From Siphonodentalium dalli (lineage: Eukaryota > Mollusca > Scaphopoda > Gadilida > Siphonodentaliidae), in NCBI GenBank assembly GCA_032622095.1, contig CP136062.1, positions 9,327,710 through 9,391,709 on the forward strand: DNA of 64,000 bases, in the 5' to 3' direction. The position numbers and the translations under genes were made by a program. The notes under the pieces were generated by a model. The model was given only the letters and a program-made list of their open reading frames with translations. It was not told where the DNA came from and searched no databases. Below, one piece after another: positions 12,061-24,898 of this stretch (position 1 is the stretch's first letter; the number at the start of each line of letters is the position of its first letter).

Positions 12061-14290
12061 ATAGGAAGGTCAAGATGGCAGCCAGAAGTTACAGCGTGGT
12101 CATATGTGGAGTGAATATTTATATGGTATAGTTTATGGTCACGAATGATGTGAATAGATATGCAATGAGTGACTATACATATGATCATGAGTGGGGTGTC
12201 CATTGTGAGCTGTATAGTTATACAAATAGTGGCTGTATGGTCATGTGTGAGGTGAATATGTTTACAAGGAGTGAATGTATGGTTATGTGTGGATGTACGG
12301 GTATACACGATGTTGCTGTATGGACAATGATGTGATAGGTGGTATAACGAGAGTTGCTACACGGTCATATCGGTGTTGTTTATATATATGAGTGACTGTA
12401 TGGTCATGGTGGGATGTACAGGTGTACCTTGGTTGGATGTATTGTCACAGGTTGGTGTATATGTATACACGTGTTGTCTGTGTGATCATTGGTGTGGTAT
12501 ATGGATAAATAGAGAGCGGTTGCATGACTAGATGTAAAGTGTATAGGTGTACATGGAATGACAGTACGGTCATGTATATACAAGCCTGAGGTATATCTGG
12601 GTGGTCGTTGGCGAGATAGTATATAGGAAGTGCCCTTGTGGTAATGGGTGGTGTATATTCATATATGTCGTGGATGTATTTGCCATTGGTGGATGTATAG
12701 GAATCATGGATGACGTGTATGAGTATACAGTGAGTGGCTGAATTGTCATGTGTGGGGTGTATATACAAGTCTGGAAAATAAGATTGACCACGTGTGCGAA
12801 GTATTGGTACATCTGGAAGGACTTATGACCATTGTTGGTGTGTATATGTACACCTGGAGTGACTATATGGTCATGTGTGGGTGTATATGTATATATCGAG
12901 ATGCTATATGGCCATGGGTATGGCGGATAGGTAGGTATACATGGAGTGACTGGCCATTGGTGAGATGAATAGGTGTACAAGGAGTGACTGTGTGGTCATC
13001 AATGTGGTGAATAGGTATACATGGAGTGACTTTATGGTCATGGATCAGGTGTAGGGGTATACCTGATGTGCATGTATGGTGACTCATAGCCGTATGGTCA
13101 TGTGCTATGTGCACGGGTATAAACAAGTGTGGTTGTATGTGTATAGCACGTGTGGCCATATGGCCATTGGTGATGTGCATATTTAGACCTTGAGTGACTC
13201 TATGGTCATGGTTGGTGTATATGTTTGTCTTGAGTGGCTATTTCGGGTTTGGGCGTGGCGAGTAGATATATAGAGAGAGACCGTATACGTCGTATAGCCA
13301 ATGGTGAGGTGAATAGGTGTATCAGTAGTGACTGCTCATGAATGTAGGTATACAGGGAGTGACATTATGTTCAAGGGTCAGGTGTAGGAGTTTACCAGTT
13401 GTATCTGTATGTTGATTCATGGCTGTGTGGGGTGTATGTGGGGTGTATTCACAAGTGTGGTTGTATGGTCATGTGTGTGGCGTATGTGTATAAAGCGAGT
13501 GACCATATGACAATTGGTGGGGTGCATATGTATACCTGGAGTGTCTCTATGGTCATGGTGGGGTGTATAAGTCCATCTTGCGGGGCTATTTCGCAATGGG
13601 CGTGGCGAGTAGATATACAGGGATTGACCATATGGCCAACTGTGAGGTGAATAGGTGTACCAGTAGGGGCTATATGATGATGCATGATTGTGGCGTATAG
13701 GTACACATGTAGTGCCTACATGGTCATGGGTCGGGTGTATGAGTTTACATGGTGTACCTGTATGTTGACTCGTGGCTGTGTGTGGTGTATTGGTATACGC
13801 AAGTGTGGTTGTATAGTCATGGGTGAGGGTATGTGTATAAAACGAGTGGTTATATGACCATTTGTGAGGTACATATGTATACCTGGAGTGACTCTATGGT
13901 CATGGGCGGTGTAGTATGTATATATTGAGTGGCTATTTGGCCGTGGTGTGGAAAACAGGAACACATGGAGTGACTGCACGGTCAAAGTTGAGGTCAATAG
14001 GTATACACTGGTTGACTATGATCATGAATGTGGTGAATATGTATACGGTCATGGGTCAAGTGTAGGACATATAAATGGTGTGAGTGCAATGTTACTGATA
14101 TATGTATGTTGTGGCTATACAGAGGTATGGCTGTGCAGTGATGGGTGAGGTGTATGTGTATAAAGCGAGCGACTATATTGTTTCCTCTGTCGTGTTTATT
14201 TGTACATGGAGTGATTCTATGGTCCTGGCGAGTTGTACATGTGTACCTCGGATGGCTATCGCTTTCCACAAAAATTCAATGATATGTTAA
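12060..14290. repeat. Minisatellite at the centre of the foldback
   Basis: Degenerate tandem repeats of about 40-55 bp, with recurring GAGTGACT, TATGGTCATG, GGTGTAT and GTATACATGG blocks. From about 13070 to 13930 a higher-order unit of roughly 340 bp repeats three times, seen from the similar blocks at 13077, 13411 and 13760. Many overlapping open frames exist on both strands because the repeat lacks stops; none looks like a gene. Confidence 0.85.
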
Positions 14291-17200
14291 TCGATAGAGA
14301 GGTCACGTCAGAAAGTCCTCCTTTGCGTTTATGCCCAGTGGAGGATATGCTAAAGTATTTCCTGACAAAAGTTGAAAAGTGTTATGCTAATGGGCTAGAG
14401 TAGCCACATATTATAGTCCCTCTCAGTTCCGTTCTGCCATTTCCTTTCAAAAACATGGTCAGAATCCCAAAATAATTTTCGGCACAATTCCTCACTGCAT
14501 GAAATTAAATGTTCATTCTTCATAATGTACTTGACAACCAGAATTTAATATTTAGTTGTCAGTCGATTAACTAACATGTCTAATAATCAAGTGAGTCACA
14601 CTTTTCTACCTTTTCGGAACAGCAGAGTATTATGCTCCGGATATATGTGAAAATCAACTTTTACCCAATTTAGTTGCCATTTTGGAAGCCATCTTGAGTA
14701 ATTTGGTCTCAAAAAACCTCAGTGTTTCACATTTAAGACAGATCAAAACAATAGACTTCTTTCGTACCAAAGATAGTTACATTTTACTTTTCAAAAATGG
14801 TTCAAGCCCGAGAAGAGATTTTTTGCCGATATTTATGTCAAGTTTGGGAGAATAAAATCGAATATTTCTGGCAATGTATTTCTTACAATAGTAACAATTA
14901 ACCAACGTTCATCAGACATGTTAGTATTCAATGCATGGAAGGCAGAATAGCCAATATCTACCATTTTCCATATTTTGGCGACCATATTGGTGGCCATTTT
15001 GAGCCAAAGTAACAACTTTTGTTCCCATGAGTTGGAATATGAGTAATATCATGGGTAATGGTATGCCTCACTTGCATTCTACAGTTCTGATCATTCCTTT
15101 TTGAAAAATGACTAGAAACCCAATTGTTATCTGTTTGTGAAATTTGATACCGCATTATGTAAAATCTAAATTTTGTGGGATCGGAAGGGGCAAGGACGGC
15201 AATAATTGCTTTTTTCATTACCCCATTGATTATTTAATATAAAAATACAAAAATAAGGTCACAATCCTCAACCATCTCCAAACAGCATAAACTGATCTAG
15301 AAGATATTAGTGAAAATCATCATATTTTCCACTTGCGGTGGCCATTTTACATATATGAAATTTATTCATACCTATAGATAAGAATTACTCAATTATCAAT
15401 ATAATGACATATCGCACGACTTAATGCCTCATAAACTCCCTGAGTGATTGCGAATTAAAATTTACCAGGTCAGATAGTGTAATTTGGCGGGCATCTTGGA
15501 TTCAATGGCCTCGAAATATGTGAATAATGACTACCTATATACATCCATGTGTTCATGGAATATTATAGAAAACTGCCCTGGCCTATGTTATCGTGGACAA
15601 TCACGGAAACATCGGTATTGTTCATAGTTTAAATACGTTATGCATGCGTAAGGTTACACACTGTACTTTTTCAGATATATCTTCAAAATAAATAAAAAAT
15701 ATACTATCGAGTCAGGTGCGCATGTAACGCTATCGACGCAGACACTTATTATATACAGTTCGAATGAACCTGGGTTTGAACAGATACATAGTGTTTTAGT
15801 ATTTATTTTGAGAGAGATGTTTCCCCTACCCCCAATAAGGATTTTATCGCAAAAAATCATAGTCGTTTGTTGAAAATCGCTATAAAATGAAAACTCCCCC
15901 ACCCCAGAGTGGCAAACAAGCAGAAAAATGTGTGAAACACATCCGTCAATCGGAAACACATAGTCGGCAAAAATCCGCACAGGGGGAGGGTGGCCATATG
16001 ATAGCTCACGGTCTATTATGCATTATATGAACAGCTCACATCACCCGATATATTCTGCGCGACTGAATGATAGCCAATCGGAACCTTAAGCGTTCTAACT
16101 GTTGTATTATCTAAACCTGACCCCCCTCCTAAGACTGGAAAATTTGCAATTGAAATTTTGACCAATTAAACAAAAATTCCCCAGTAATAACTGGTTGGAA
16201 AATCAAACAATGAGAACAATTTCAACATGTATGTGGTGTACAATTTCCAACTGATGTTGTGTCAGGCATGACACTTCCAAGTGTCGAAATTTGTTTACCC
16301 CCCTGTCGCCACGTCCCTGTATCCAAGGCATAGTTAGGATACGTTGGTATTCAATATTGACATAGTTATTAATACATAGGCAGGGCACATTCGCCATAAT
16401 CACCTTCGCAAACAGCCCAAATCGATTTCTCTCCTTTTCAAACAAATATACCCGTCTTACCCACTTGTTTACTCTCTACTGCAGTTTCACATGTCTCGTC
16501 CAAACATTAACCCGCTTCTTCCCTTCGCGTTCAACATCTGTATTATCCACCTATTCATTATCTACTTCAGTTTTACAACACGTCTCGTCCACGCCATCAA
16601 CCAGCTTCTTCACTTTGTGTATCAGGTGTGTTTGCAGTTATGTCAGAGGGCAGCGGTGCACACTATATATAGTCTCCACAAATATTATTTATGTTGAGTG
16701 CTTCATTTCAGCCATATATGTTCTTTCTGTTTTCTTAGAATAATACATATTAAATATCCAATGCATGCTCACTCTCTACTGTGGTCTCATGACATGTATA
16801 TAGCTCTACACACTCTCGATTTACATGATACACCATACCAATTTCCTCAACAACTGTCCTACCCGCACACACACTCTCTACTGCGCCAGTCTCCGGACAT
16901 GACTCGTCAATACTCTTCATATCCATCCTGATACCACTTTCATTAACAACTGTCTCACTCACCTGTTCAATCTCTAGTGACAACTAATCGTAGTATTTTG
17001 TATAACGGTTATTTGTGCATGTAAATGTACCATTATCATGTTAACTTCGATATTTCTAAATCTTCTTAGACTAGGTGGATAATACAGATGTTGAACGCGA
17101 AGGGAAGAAGCGGGTTAATGTGACAACTAATCGTAGTATTTTGTATAACGGTTATTTGTGCATGTAAATGTACCATTATCATGTTAACTTCGATATTTCT

Positions 17201-17390
17201 AAATCATTTTAGACTCCTCTACTAAATCTGAAATAACTGGACACAATAAACAAATGCTCAACGAACGATTTCTAGCTATTATTACAATAGTATAATCCAT
17301 GTAACACATTGCTGTCTATCGTGTTACTCGCAGTGTATTTTGTGTAGCGAATGCGCCATTTGATGCTTCTCATATATGTAGAAGATGTAT
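14290..17390. repeat. Inner right arm of the giant inverted repeat
   Basis: Inverted partner of 9580-12060. It carries GATGGC..CCAT segments near 14680, 14990 and 15340, a short unmatched segment around 15660-16440, and the same CTCTACTGC/ACTCGTC minisatellite (16460-16930) seen on the opposite strand at 9890-10060. No convincing gene was found; the 16750-16983 minus-strand frame is simply the minisatellite read through. Confidence 0.72.
16978..17207. repeat. Local duplication with an inverted templated insert
   Basis: An 86-bp block beginning GTGACAACTAATCG occurs at 16978 and again at 17122. Between the copies, 17073-17119 is the reverse complement of about 16504-16553 (the block containing CGCTTCTTCCCTTCGCG). 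The arrangement looks like a break repaired by copying nearby sequence. Confidence 0.7.
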
Positions 17391-18603
17391 GGTATATTAT
17401 CATATATTTGTGTTCGTATCACAATAAGAGCAAGAAGTCGACAAAGGGACTTAAATCGATTTTATTCAAAACTAAGTGCGTTGTAGATAGCTATATCCTG
17501 TAACAATAGAAGTATTTCCCGTAACAAGATTTCAAATGATACAAGATCCCAGCAAATGGTGTGTCAAAAAAATATAACTTCTGCACTAAAAATCAATATT
17601 AATGAAACACCAAACAGTTTGCATGTAATTCCACTTAAAATTCAGCCGCCTAAATTTCAAATAGTCTAATTTCAATGCGCTGTTTTTATTTCGAGTAACA
17701 ACTGGTCATTCCTGTAATGGTTTTCTTCGTAACAGTGGGAGACCGTTACGAGATATGTACTGGCTATCAAAAACAAACTATTTCAATGATCATCTCTCAT
17801 AAAGTAGCAATCAATATGATTCAGAAACTCAGTAATGAATTAGAGATACTGAGGTCCCTGATTTTATCGAATAAATTGACGTGTTTGAACTATACGGTTC
17901 CGGGTGCACCTACCGGATACGAACTTTTTTGCGACTGTTTCTGTGAATGCAAATATGCGCAAACTTTTGAAGATGTCATGTGTTCTCACTTTTATAATGC
18001 AAGTGATGTAATTTAGTCTTGACAGGGAGGGCCTATTATGTCACTTACATGTACAGAAGAGACTTTGATTTGAGGGACAAGATGTAACGAACACAAAATA
18101 TGTGGAAATCTCGGAAAGTTTGGCCTGCGGTTCATTATAATTTAGAGTAATGACCATTATTCCATTATGCATGACACTTTTCATAATTATTGTGAACAAT
18201 GTCTATAGACGGATGAGAAATTCAGCTATAAAGGTGGCAGGTATGGGGTGAACATACCGATACACGACAGGTATACGGTGTATATTATATAGAACTCATT
18301 GTGGGTCATATATAAAATCATAATTTGTCAGCATATATCTTGTCTGGAAGACGCCAGTGCCAAAGGGCAAGAATATGGGCCAAAATTGCTGTCTCAAATG
18401 GGACATTAAAATAACAGAACGATTAACTAATTGTGTATTGCTCGTCAAAAGCTGAAAATAGGCTAATTTTTCGGTAGGGTACCTTCACAAATAGTTTTAC
18501 CATAAACAGCTGTCACTAATTCCGGCAACGCCAAGAATAATTTATTTACCTTCCAGAAAACGTTGGCGGCTACAACTTGTTCTAACGAGGGGTAGGGGTA
18601 TTC
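17390..18603. repeat. Outer right arm of the giant inverted repeat
   Basis: Inverted partner of 1-1727, shorter by several deletions. It ends at the GGTATTCGA that corresponds to the first bases of the window. Confidence 0.78.
17717..18016 (+). CDS. Unrecognised 99-codon frame in the foldback arm
   Basis: A short ATG-initiated frame of 99 codons, not recognised. Its C-terminal half is cysteine-rich (CDCFCECKYAQTFEDVMC). The inverted partner region at about 590-860 is interrupted in the corresponding frame, so there is no support for selection on a protein. It is most likely chance; it is listed because it is the longest ATG frame in this arm and contains a cysteine cluster. Confidence 0.15.
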   Translation: MVFFVTVGDRYEICTGYQKQTISMIISHKVAINMIQKLSNELEILRSLILSNKLTCLNYTVPGAPTGYELFCDCFCECKYAQTFEDVMCSHFYNASDVI

Positions 18604-21244
18604 GACCACTTTTCGCATTTGGCCGCTCCACTATAAAATATACAAATATATTGTATGTTTCCCGTGCAACAGCCGAGCATTGTCATAACAGTTAGTGTCA
18701 ATGTCCACTCTTTGGTAGGTTGCTCACCCAACCTCTTCGGTCCCATGTACCAAACAACAAACGAGAGGTTAACCTGCCGTTACCCGAGTATTCTGACATG
18801 TTAACATGACAAAATGACCAGGTTACATGGACATGTTACCTCTTAATGAACCCAGTGATTTTTTGATGTTTTGAAAGTCGACTCTTCCCATTCAATTGAT
18901 GTTCATTCAAGCGTGCAGTCACTCAGCATATCATTAGTCATACTTTATGTTGGTAACATAGAAGAGCTTATCTTCCCACAGTTTCATGGAATTACGACTA
19001 CCAACCACTTGTCACTGTAAGCACATTTCACGACTAAAAAGCATTTTGAAACATTTTCTCAGAGAAAATATTTTGCCTGTTTTGGTAAATTAATGGGCCC
19101 AAAATATTGAGTTGCTCGTCACCAGTTGCCACTGTAACCACATTTCACGGCTACAATAATTTTTTTAAACACATTTTCGATAATTTATCGATCACTTTCG
19201 GTACAATAATGTCCCGAAAATATTGAGTTGCTCGTTTGCTTCCACTGTAAAGCGTTTCGCGCATACAAATATTTTGATAATATATAATATTTTGCATGTT
19301 TCGGTGATTTAATTTCCCGAAAAAAATAAAAAATAAGTTGCTCGTTTCTTGCCACTATAATAACGTGTCACGGCTACACAGCATTTTTGAAATATGTTTT
19401 CTCAGAGAGAGATACTAGGTTGCCTGTTTCGGTAAATTAATGTTCCGAAAATATCGAGTTGCTCGTTTGTTACCACTGTAATAACTTTTCACGGCCACAC
19501 ATCATTTTGGGAATGTTTTCTCAAAGATAACATGTTGCCTCTTTCGGTAAATTAATCTCCCGATAAAATAGAGTTTCTTGAAAACATATTCTGCCTGTTA
19601 TGGTAAATTAATATCCCAAAAAATCGACAAAATGACGACACTAAAGAAGTTTTCTTTCCAGGTGTTGTTGTAACATCATAAGTATGCTTGTATCATTTTG
19701 CAGGCAAAGAAAACTGCATAAATTATTTTGACCGCGTTTATTGCCATATCGATTTTACTTGCCGTAATCTATCAATGTGCCTCATCGCATGAAACAGCCA
19801 CGTGGCAAAACGTGTGACTTTGAATACATGTTGGATCCGTCTGGAGTTCTGTTTAAAGTTCGATTTAGACATCGCTGGTCAACTTGAATCTAGGAAGACT
19901 GGTTAAACTTAACTTCAGACAATCGTGATTATGAAAAAAAAAACATCCGACACAAGTGATGGTTAAACATGGCTTCAGAGAAAGTGAAATTTGAATTTGG
20001 CTTGGAGAGCGCGCTGGTTAAATTTGGCTACTGGCAGACTATACTATAGGTCCTATAGTTGAACAAGGATTTAGACAGAGTTCCGGTAAAATTGGTGTTT
20101 AAACATAGGTGTGGTTAAGCAGGCATCGGACAAATTGATGGTTATTCTTGTAGTTACACAAAGGGATAGCTCAGCTTTAGGATAAGCGGTATGGTAGTTC
20201 AATGTAGCTTCAAACTTGACGTTTTATCTGCATACAGTTAAGCGATTTTCTGGAAGTGTTATCGCAAAATGTACTGCACCCCATCCACATTCCATGGGCG
20301 CGCTGTCGCATCCAGACTCTACAAGATACCGCTGTTATACAATGTATACATGTGCGCTCTAATTATCCATCTTTCCAAAGCCTGATATATTGTTACATTG
20401 CTATAGTTTTGTGTTTATACATATTCTGTTAGGAGTGGATGAACATGTACGTTTTAGACCTGTCATCCAATCCCTTGTATTGAATGTATGCACCGTACAT
20501 GTTTTCAGTTAAAATATAGTTGAAGGGACTCGATCAGTGCCGCTTCAGTTATCAGAATCGAGTAACTGCCCAAAAATAATGCTAACCACAGTCAACTATA
20601 GTATAAAATTGCCCGAAACCTTGAAATTATCGGTTGCGAAAAATAATACATTTCAAGCATCGTTATCTGATTACTATGAGCTTTGATGGGTGAGTTCCTC
20701 AACTCGAATAAAAGATGTTTTACCCCCGAAGCCTGCGAAGCCAAGGAAATAGTCATTTGCGAGCATTAATTCTGATTATATGCACCTTTGATCTAACAGT
20801 GTTCGTCCCTTCTTCTTCCTCCAATCAGACTTGAGCCAATCAAACGTGTCGCAATCTGGGTCTGTATAACGCTGACGTAAAACATTGAAATGCTGGATTC
20901 CGTCATTTTGTTCGAGACTATATACCGAAGGCGTGACTGTCTCAGATTGGGACATGTAAATAACCGCAGAATAGAAATACGTCGTTGTGAATTACGTGCA
21001 CCACAAATTGAATATTATGCAGAGGCAGAAACGTTTAACATATATCGAGGGGCGGCATAAAGTGATGGAGGAGAGGAGAGAAACCTCCCCATGTAATAAC
21101 TCCGACATGCAAAGGGTTCAGTCCATACTACTCTATTTACTGACACAATCGAAGGCGTAACTGCATGTTCTAGATTGGCATATAATCACATAACGAATTC
21201 AAACTAATGCTGTTTTGAATTACGATCCAGCCTTTTTTTTGTAG
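18604..21244. other. Gene-poor stretch with tandem repeats upstream of the GT14 exons
   Basis: No exon could be recognised here. At 19000-19640 about five degenerate units of roughly 115-120 bp recur, each with CCACTGTAA..A..TTTCACGGCTAC, GGTAAATTAATG and AAATATTGAGTTGCTCGT. Degenerate GGTTAAA..TGGCTTCAGA units follow at 19900-20150. A related pair (CGAAGGCGT..ACTG..AGATTGG) lies near 20927 and 21150. If the glycosyltransferase has upstream exons, most of this is probably intron. Confidence 0.5.
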
Positions 21245-21474
21245 AGATGCAAATATGGACAGATGGAATAAGACGGGCAATCCTCCGCATGGCATAACCA
21301 TAGTAAAGGGTGCCGTTCACATCGTCGCCAGCAGAGGATATGTCAATTACATTTTACACAACAAAACGGCGCTAGATCTCCTAGAATGGGTGAAAAATAC
21401 ACATATTCCTGATGAAATATATTTCTCTACGCTGAACCACAACCCACACCTCGAAGTTCCAGGATCTTACAAAG
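21245..21474 (+). CDS. Beta-1,6-N-acetylglucosaminyltransferase (GT14/Branch), internal exon
   Basis: GT14 enzymes such as GCNT1 are Golgi type II membrane proteins that add GlcNAc in beta-1,6 linkage to mucin-type O-glycan cores or I antigens. The frame reads PPHGITIVKG, then VASRGYVNYILHN, DLLEWVKNTHIPDE and the STLNHNP..VPGSYK block. This is the conserved Branch-domain stretch containing the S-x-D/P-D-E acidic motif. A long T tract ending in GTAG (21231-21244) gives the acceptor, and AAAG/GTGGGT at 21474-21475 gives the donor. The exon starts in phase 2 and ends in phase 1, leaving one base that pairs with two bases of the next exon to make Gly. The N-terminal half (signal anchor, start of the Branch domain) is not in the window. 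Exact substrate specificity cannot be read. Confidence 0.85.
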
Positions 21475-22466
21475 GTGGGTATGAAGTAGTGAAGGCATGG
21501 TTTATTCGATATATATTGAAGACTAATCACATCACTATATGTTAAGTTGTTAACGCTACAAGGCGGTTTGCGCTTCAAAATACGCACATTCATATTCGGT
21601 TTTGAATTTTCTACGAACATTTCTACGAGCAGTATATGTCACTGAAAGACGCGCTGCAATCATAAACAAATACATCTTTGAACACGATGTTTGGGTTCCA
21701 AAAAAAAAAAAAAAACAGCCATTTGCACGGCATGGCACAGAAAAGATGGTAGATATAAAGATCCTTTGTTTGACTTATGTGCGAACATTTGAAAACAGCT
21801 GGAAAATAGCAGTCACCACTGTTCACCATGGCAATTAATGTTTCAGCGCATTTGAAGCCGGTATATCAATATTTCGTGTATGTGTAAACCTATTTATACC
21901 TCTTTCCAAATCACGTAACAAAATTTGGAAGTTCAAATGAGTTATTTCCGTTTGGCGGGTTTGTGAAATGAGGCATGATTCCATTAACTCGATATATCAT
22001 TGTCTATATATTTACATACTAAATACAAAAAATTGCTTCGGCTTTTCCCATATCATTACGACAGCCACACCCCTTTAGTCAATATGGTCCCGAACAAATA
22101 GCTGTATACATTGAATGCTATTTTAGTCAATGAATGCATACTCGCATTTGATTTCGCGCAGTACTATTTATCGCGCACCAATGTGTGTGCGAATTTAAAC
22201 GAAGGAGAAATCAGCTACGTTATTGAATTGTATGTACATACATTACAGATGCATGGTTGGACTGAATATAGAGAATTTTATTGACATGCGGGCATTCATT
22301 CTCTGGCAAAACCATTGTTCATATGTAAATCATGGTAATATATGTTCGATCTTGCTATACTTGTATGAAATACAAATATATATTCCCGTACGAAGGGATA
22401 CGAAAACATATCTCCATTTCCACCAGCATGGAGTAACCACGTTGTCATGCAGTCTGAGTTAAGTAT

Positions 22467-24898
22467 TAGTACAGGCGAATTAGGGTTGAACCCGGAACTA
22501 ATTACAACACAAATGCCAAAGGTGCCATCATACAGAGTAAGTCAATGTGTGCGACATACACACATTTTAGAGAACAATATTTGGGACAAGTAGCAAAATT
22601 TCCTTTTCCATGGCAACGAGGGGTGATTTTCACTGACTGTGAAAACTAGGTGTTAATTTGCGAGTGTGACGAGAACCGTTTCAATAATTACAAATATTAT
22701 GTTGGTTTATATGAACACCCATTGTTTCACCTCTTGTGAATGTCAAGGTCACATGTAAAGGTCAAGGTGATTGCAAACAAATGTGTTCTTTTTCCGATTC
22801 TATCATATAACTCCGACCCACTGGATTGTCAACCCAGCTATTTGAAGTACTCGCAGCTACATGTTTATAGTCAGCCGCATACGTGGTTGTTTGCATGTAC
22901 TTCCTTAACGTTCATTTCATTGATGTCCATAACTATTTGTATTTCAGAGTGATTATTTTTGACCATCTAACCACGCATCTTCTCAATAAAATTTTGATGC
23001 AGTTCCAATTTGCTCGATGTTAATTTTCGTCGTGGTGGTCTTTAATATATACAAAGGTAACTAAGGAACAATTAAGAACTGAAACAGTCACCAGATACAA
23101 GTCTTTTACGAAAGTAGGGCTTCACGGTATCCACCTTCACAATACGGACTACGATATTTGATGAAATATCGCGGTATGACTAAATACCGTCAAGAATAAT
23201 TTCAAAACATTTTGCTAGTCAAGATCCTTCGGAACATGCAGTACGCAATTCAATATTTGAGTGTGAATGTAGTGTCACGCCGACACACGCAAAGCAAATA
23301 GGACAACGCAGTGCATGTCACTTGTACTCATAACAATGTGTGGGGTCCTAATGACGTACGTGGCTTACGTAAACAATATCAAGCATTTAGTTCACAAATT
23401 TTATTTCATGACAAAGCATATTCAACGTGCTGAACTTTGAACACTGAACTGACATGTTTATCCGAACAAAGTACACCACTACAATACAATGAAGAACGAG
23501 TAAATGAATCCCCATCCCCTCGCGACTTTTGGCAAACAATAAATTATTTGCTGAACAAAAAGAAATCCACATGCATCCCACCATTATATAGTCAACACGG
23601 CGATGTCACTATTGGTGGAAAAACCTATGTGACAGATGATCGCGAGAAAGCGAAGTGTTTAAATGAGGCCTTCATTTTAAATTCAAATATCGATGATCGT
23701 GGTCACGAAATTCCAACCCTTCTCCGTAGATGCTCCAAATCGCTATCCAATATTATTTTCACCCGAGATAAGATCATTACTGCAATTAAATCACTCAAAG
23801 ACACTTGTCACTCAAAAATTGTGTTGGACAATTTCCACCTGGTGGCCATTTCAGTCCAATATATTGACAAAAAGTAGGAAGATATGCAAATATTGTTCCA
23901 AAAACAATAAATTCCCCCAATAAATTGTTTGAAAATCAAACTACAAGAATATTTTCAACCTACTGTTGGTGTGAAATTTCCAACTAATGTTGTCTTGCGT
24001 TCTTATTTCTTGTAGTATCACAGGAACATGCAGGCTGCATATAAATGTTATTGGCATGTGCTTTGATGTGAGCAAAACCAGTGTTTTCAACTTTTCCCGA
24101 ATGACCTTTAAGTGTGACCTTGACCTATAAAAATAACCGGTGACATTTACCTATATGTACACGTACATGAACTATCTTACCCAGACATATTATATTCTTA
24201 GATATGACCTGTTTTCCCATGGGAACAATAATATCTACATTTTCTGTACATTTTTTGCTCACTACAACAGGGCTAATAAATAATGGACAATTCATAAGCA
24301 TTTCAACGGTATATAACAATCCTATATGTACGAATTGGCATTAAACTTCTTCCTCTAATGGCCGCTCACCTATAACCATGTATCTGGTCAAAATACTACA
24401 CAATTGTGCTTATCACGAAAGGGTACCACCAACTTTGAAGGTCTATATCTCTTCAATGAGTTGATATTATTGGAAAAACTATATGTCTGCACTAAGCGGT
24501 GGTCCTCCAAATTACTTTATATATATTTTCGTCTCTCTACATCTTTAATTTCAATCAAGTGGGTCGAAGTGACCTTGACTTTGACCTTTACATATGACCT
24601 TCACCTTCCCAAGAGGTGAACCTCATTTCAAAAGTTAGACAACAATAGGTGTTCATATTAACCAACATATTTTTTGAAATAATTGAAACAGTTCTCGCCA
24701 CACACGCAATTTAACAAATAGTTCCTAGTAAGTTAAAATCACCCCTCGTTGCCATGGACACAGAAATTCTGATATTTGTTCCAAATAGTGCTCTCTAAAA
24801 TTTGTGTATGTTGCATACATTGTCTTACTCTAAATGATGGCACCTTTGGCATTTGTGTTGCAATTAGTTCCGGGTTCAACCCTAATTCGCCTGTACTA
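22467..24898. mobile_element. Foldback element with ~330-bp inverted arms, TA ends
   Basis: The left arm (GTACAGGCGAATTAGGG onward, 22469 to about 22790) matches the reverse complement of the right arm (about 24560-24896), with roughly 15% divergence. Shared blocks include CAAATGCCAAAGGTGCCATCAT and CATGGCAACGAGGGGTGATTTT. A TA dinucleotide adjoins each end (22467 and 24897), as in Tc1/mariner-type insertions. The middle carries no transposase, only a LINE fragment, so this is a non-autonomous element. Confidence 0.65.
23437..23877 (+). pseudogene. LINE ORF2 fragment (endonuclease-RT linker)
   Basis: A 146-codon frame reads PRDFWQTINYLLNKKKST, IPPLYSQHG, DDREKAKCLNEAFI and a final TRDKIITAIKSL block. 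This resembles the region just before the RT domain of CR1/Jockey-type LINEs, where FW..I..LL..K..IPPL precedes D..KA..LN..F and an I..AI..LK segment. The frame stops before any RT catalytic motif, so it is a fragment captured inside the surrounding foldback element. Confidence 0.6.

Noticed and set aside
12048..14290. Many overlapping open frames on both strands
   Set aside because: They result from a stop-poor minisatellite; amino acid periodicity follows the DNA repeat and no domain is seen.
16750..16983. 77-codon acidic frame on the minus strand
   Set aside because: Read-through of the GAGAGTGT minisatellite; the partner arm does not keep it.
20160..20215. tRNA gene suggested by GGGATAGCTCAG
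   Set aside because: No B box or acceptor pairing follows.
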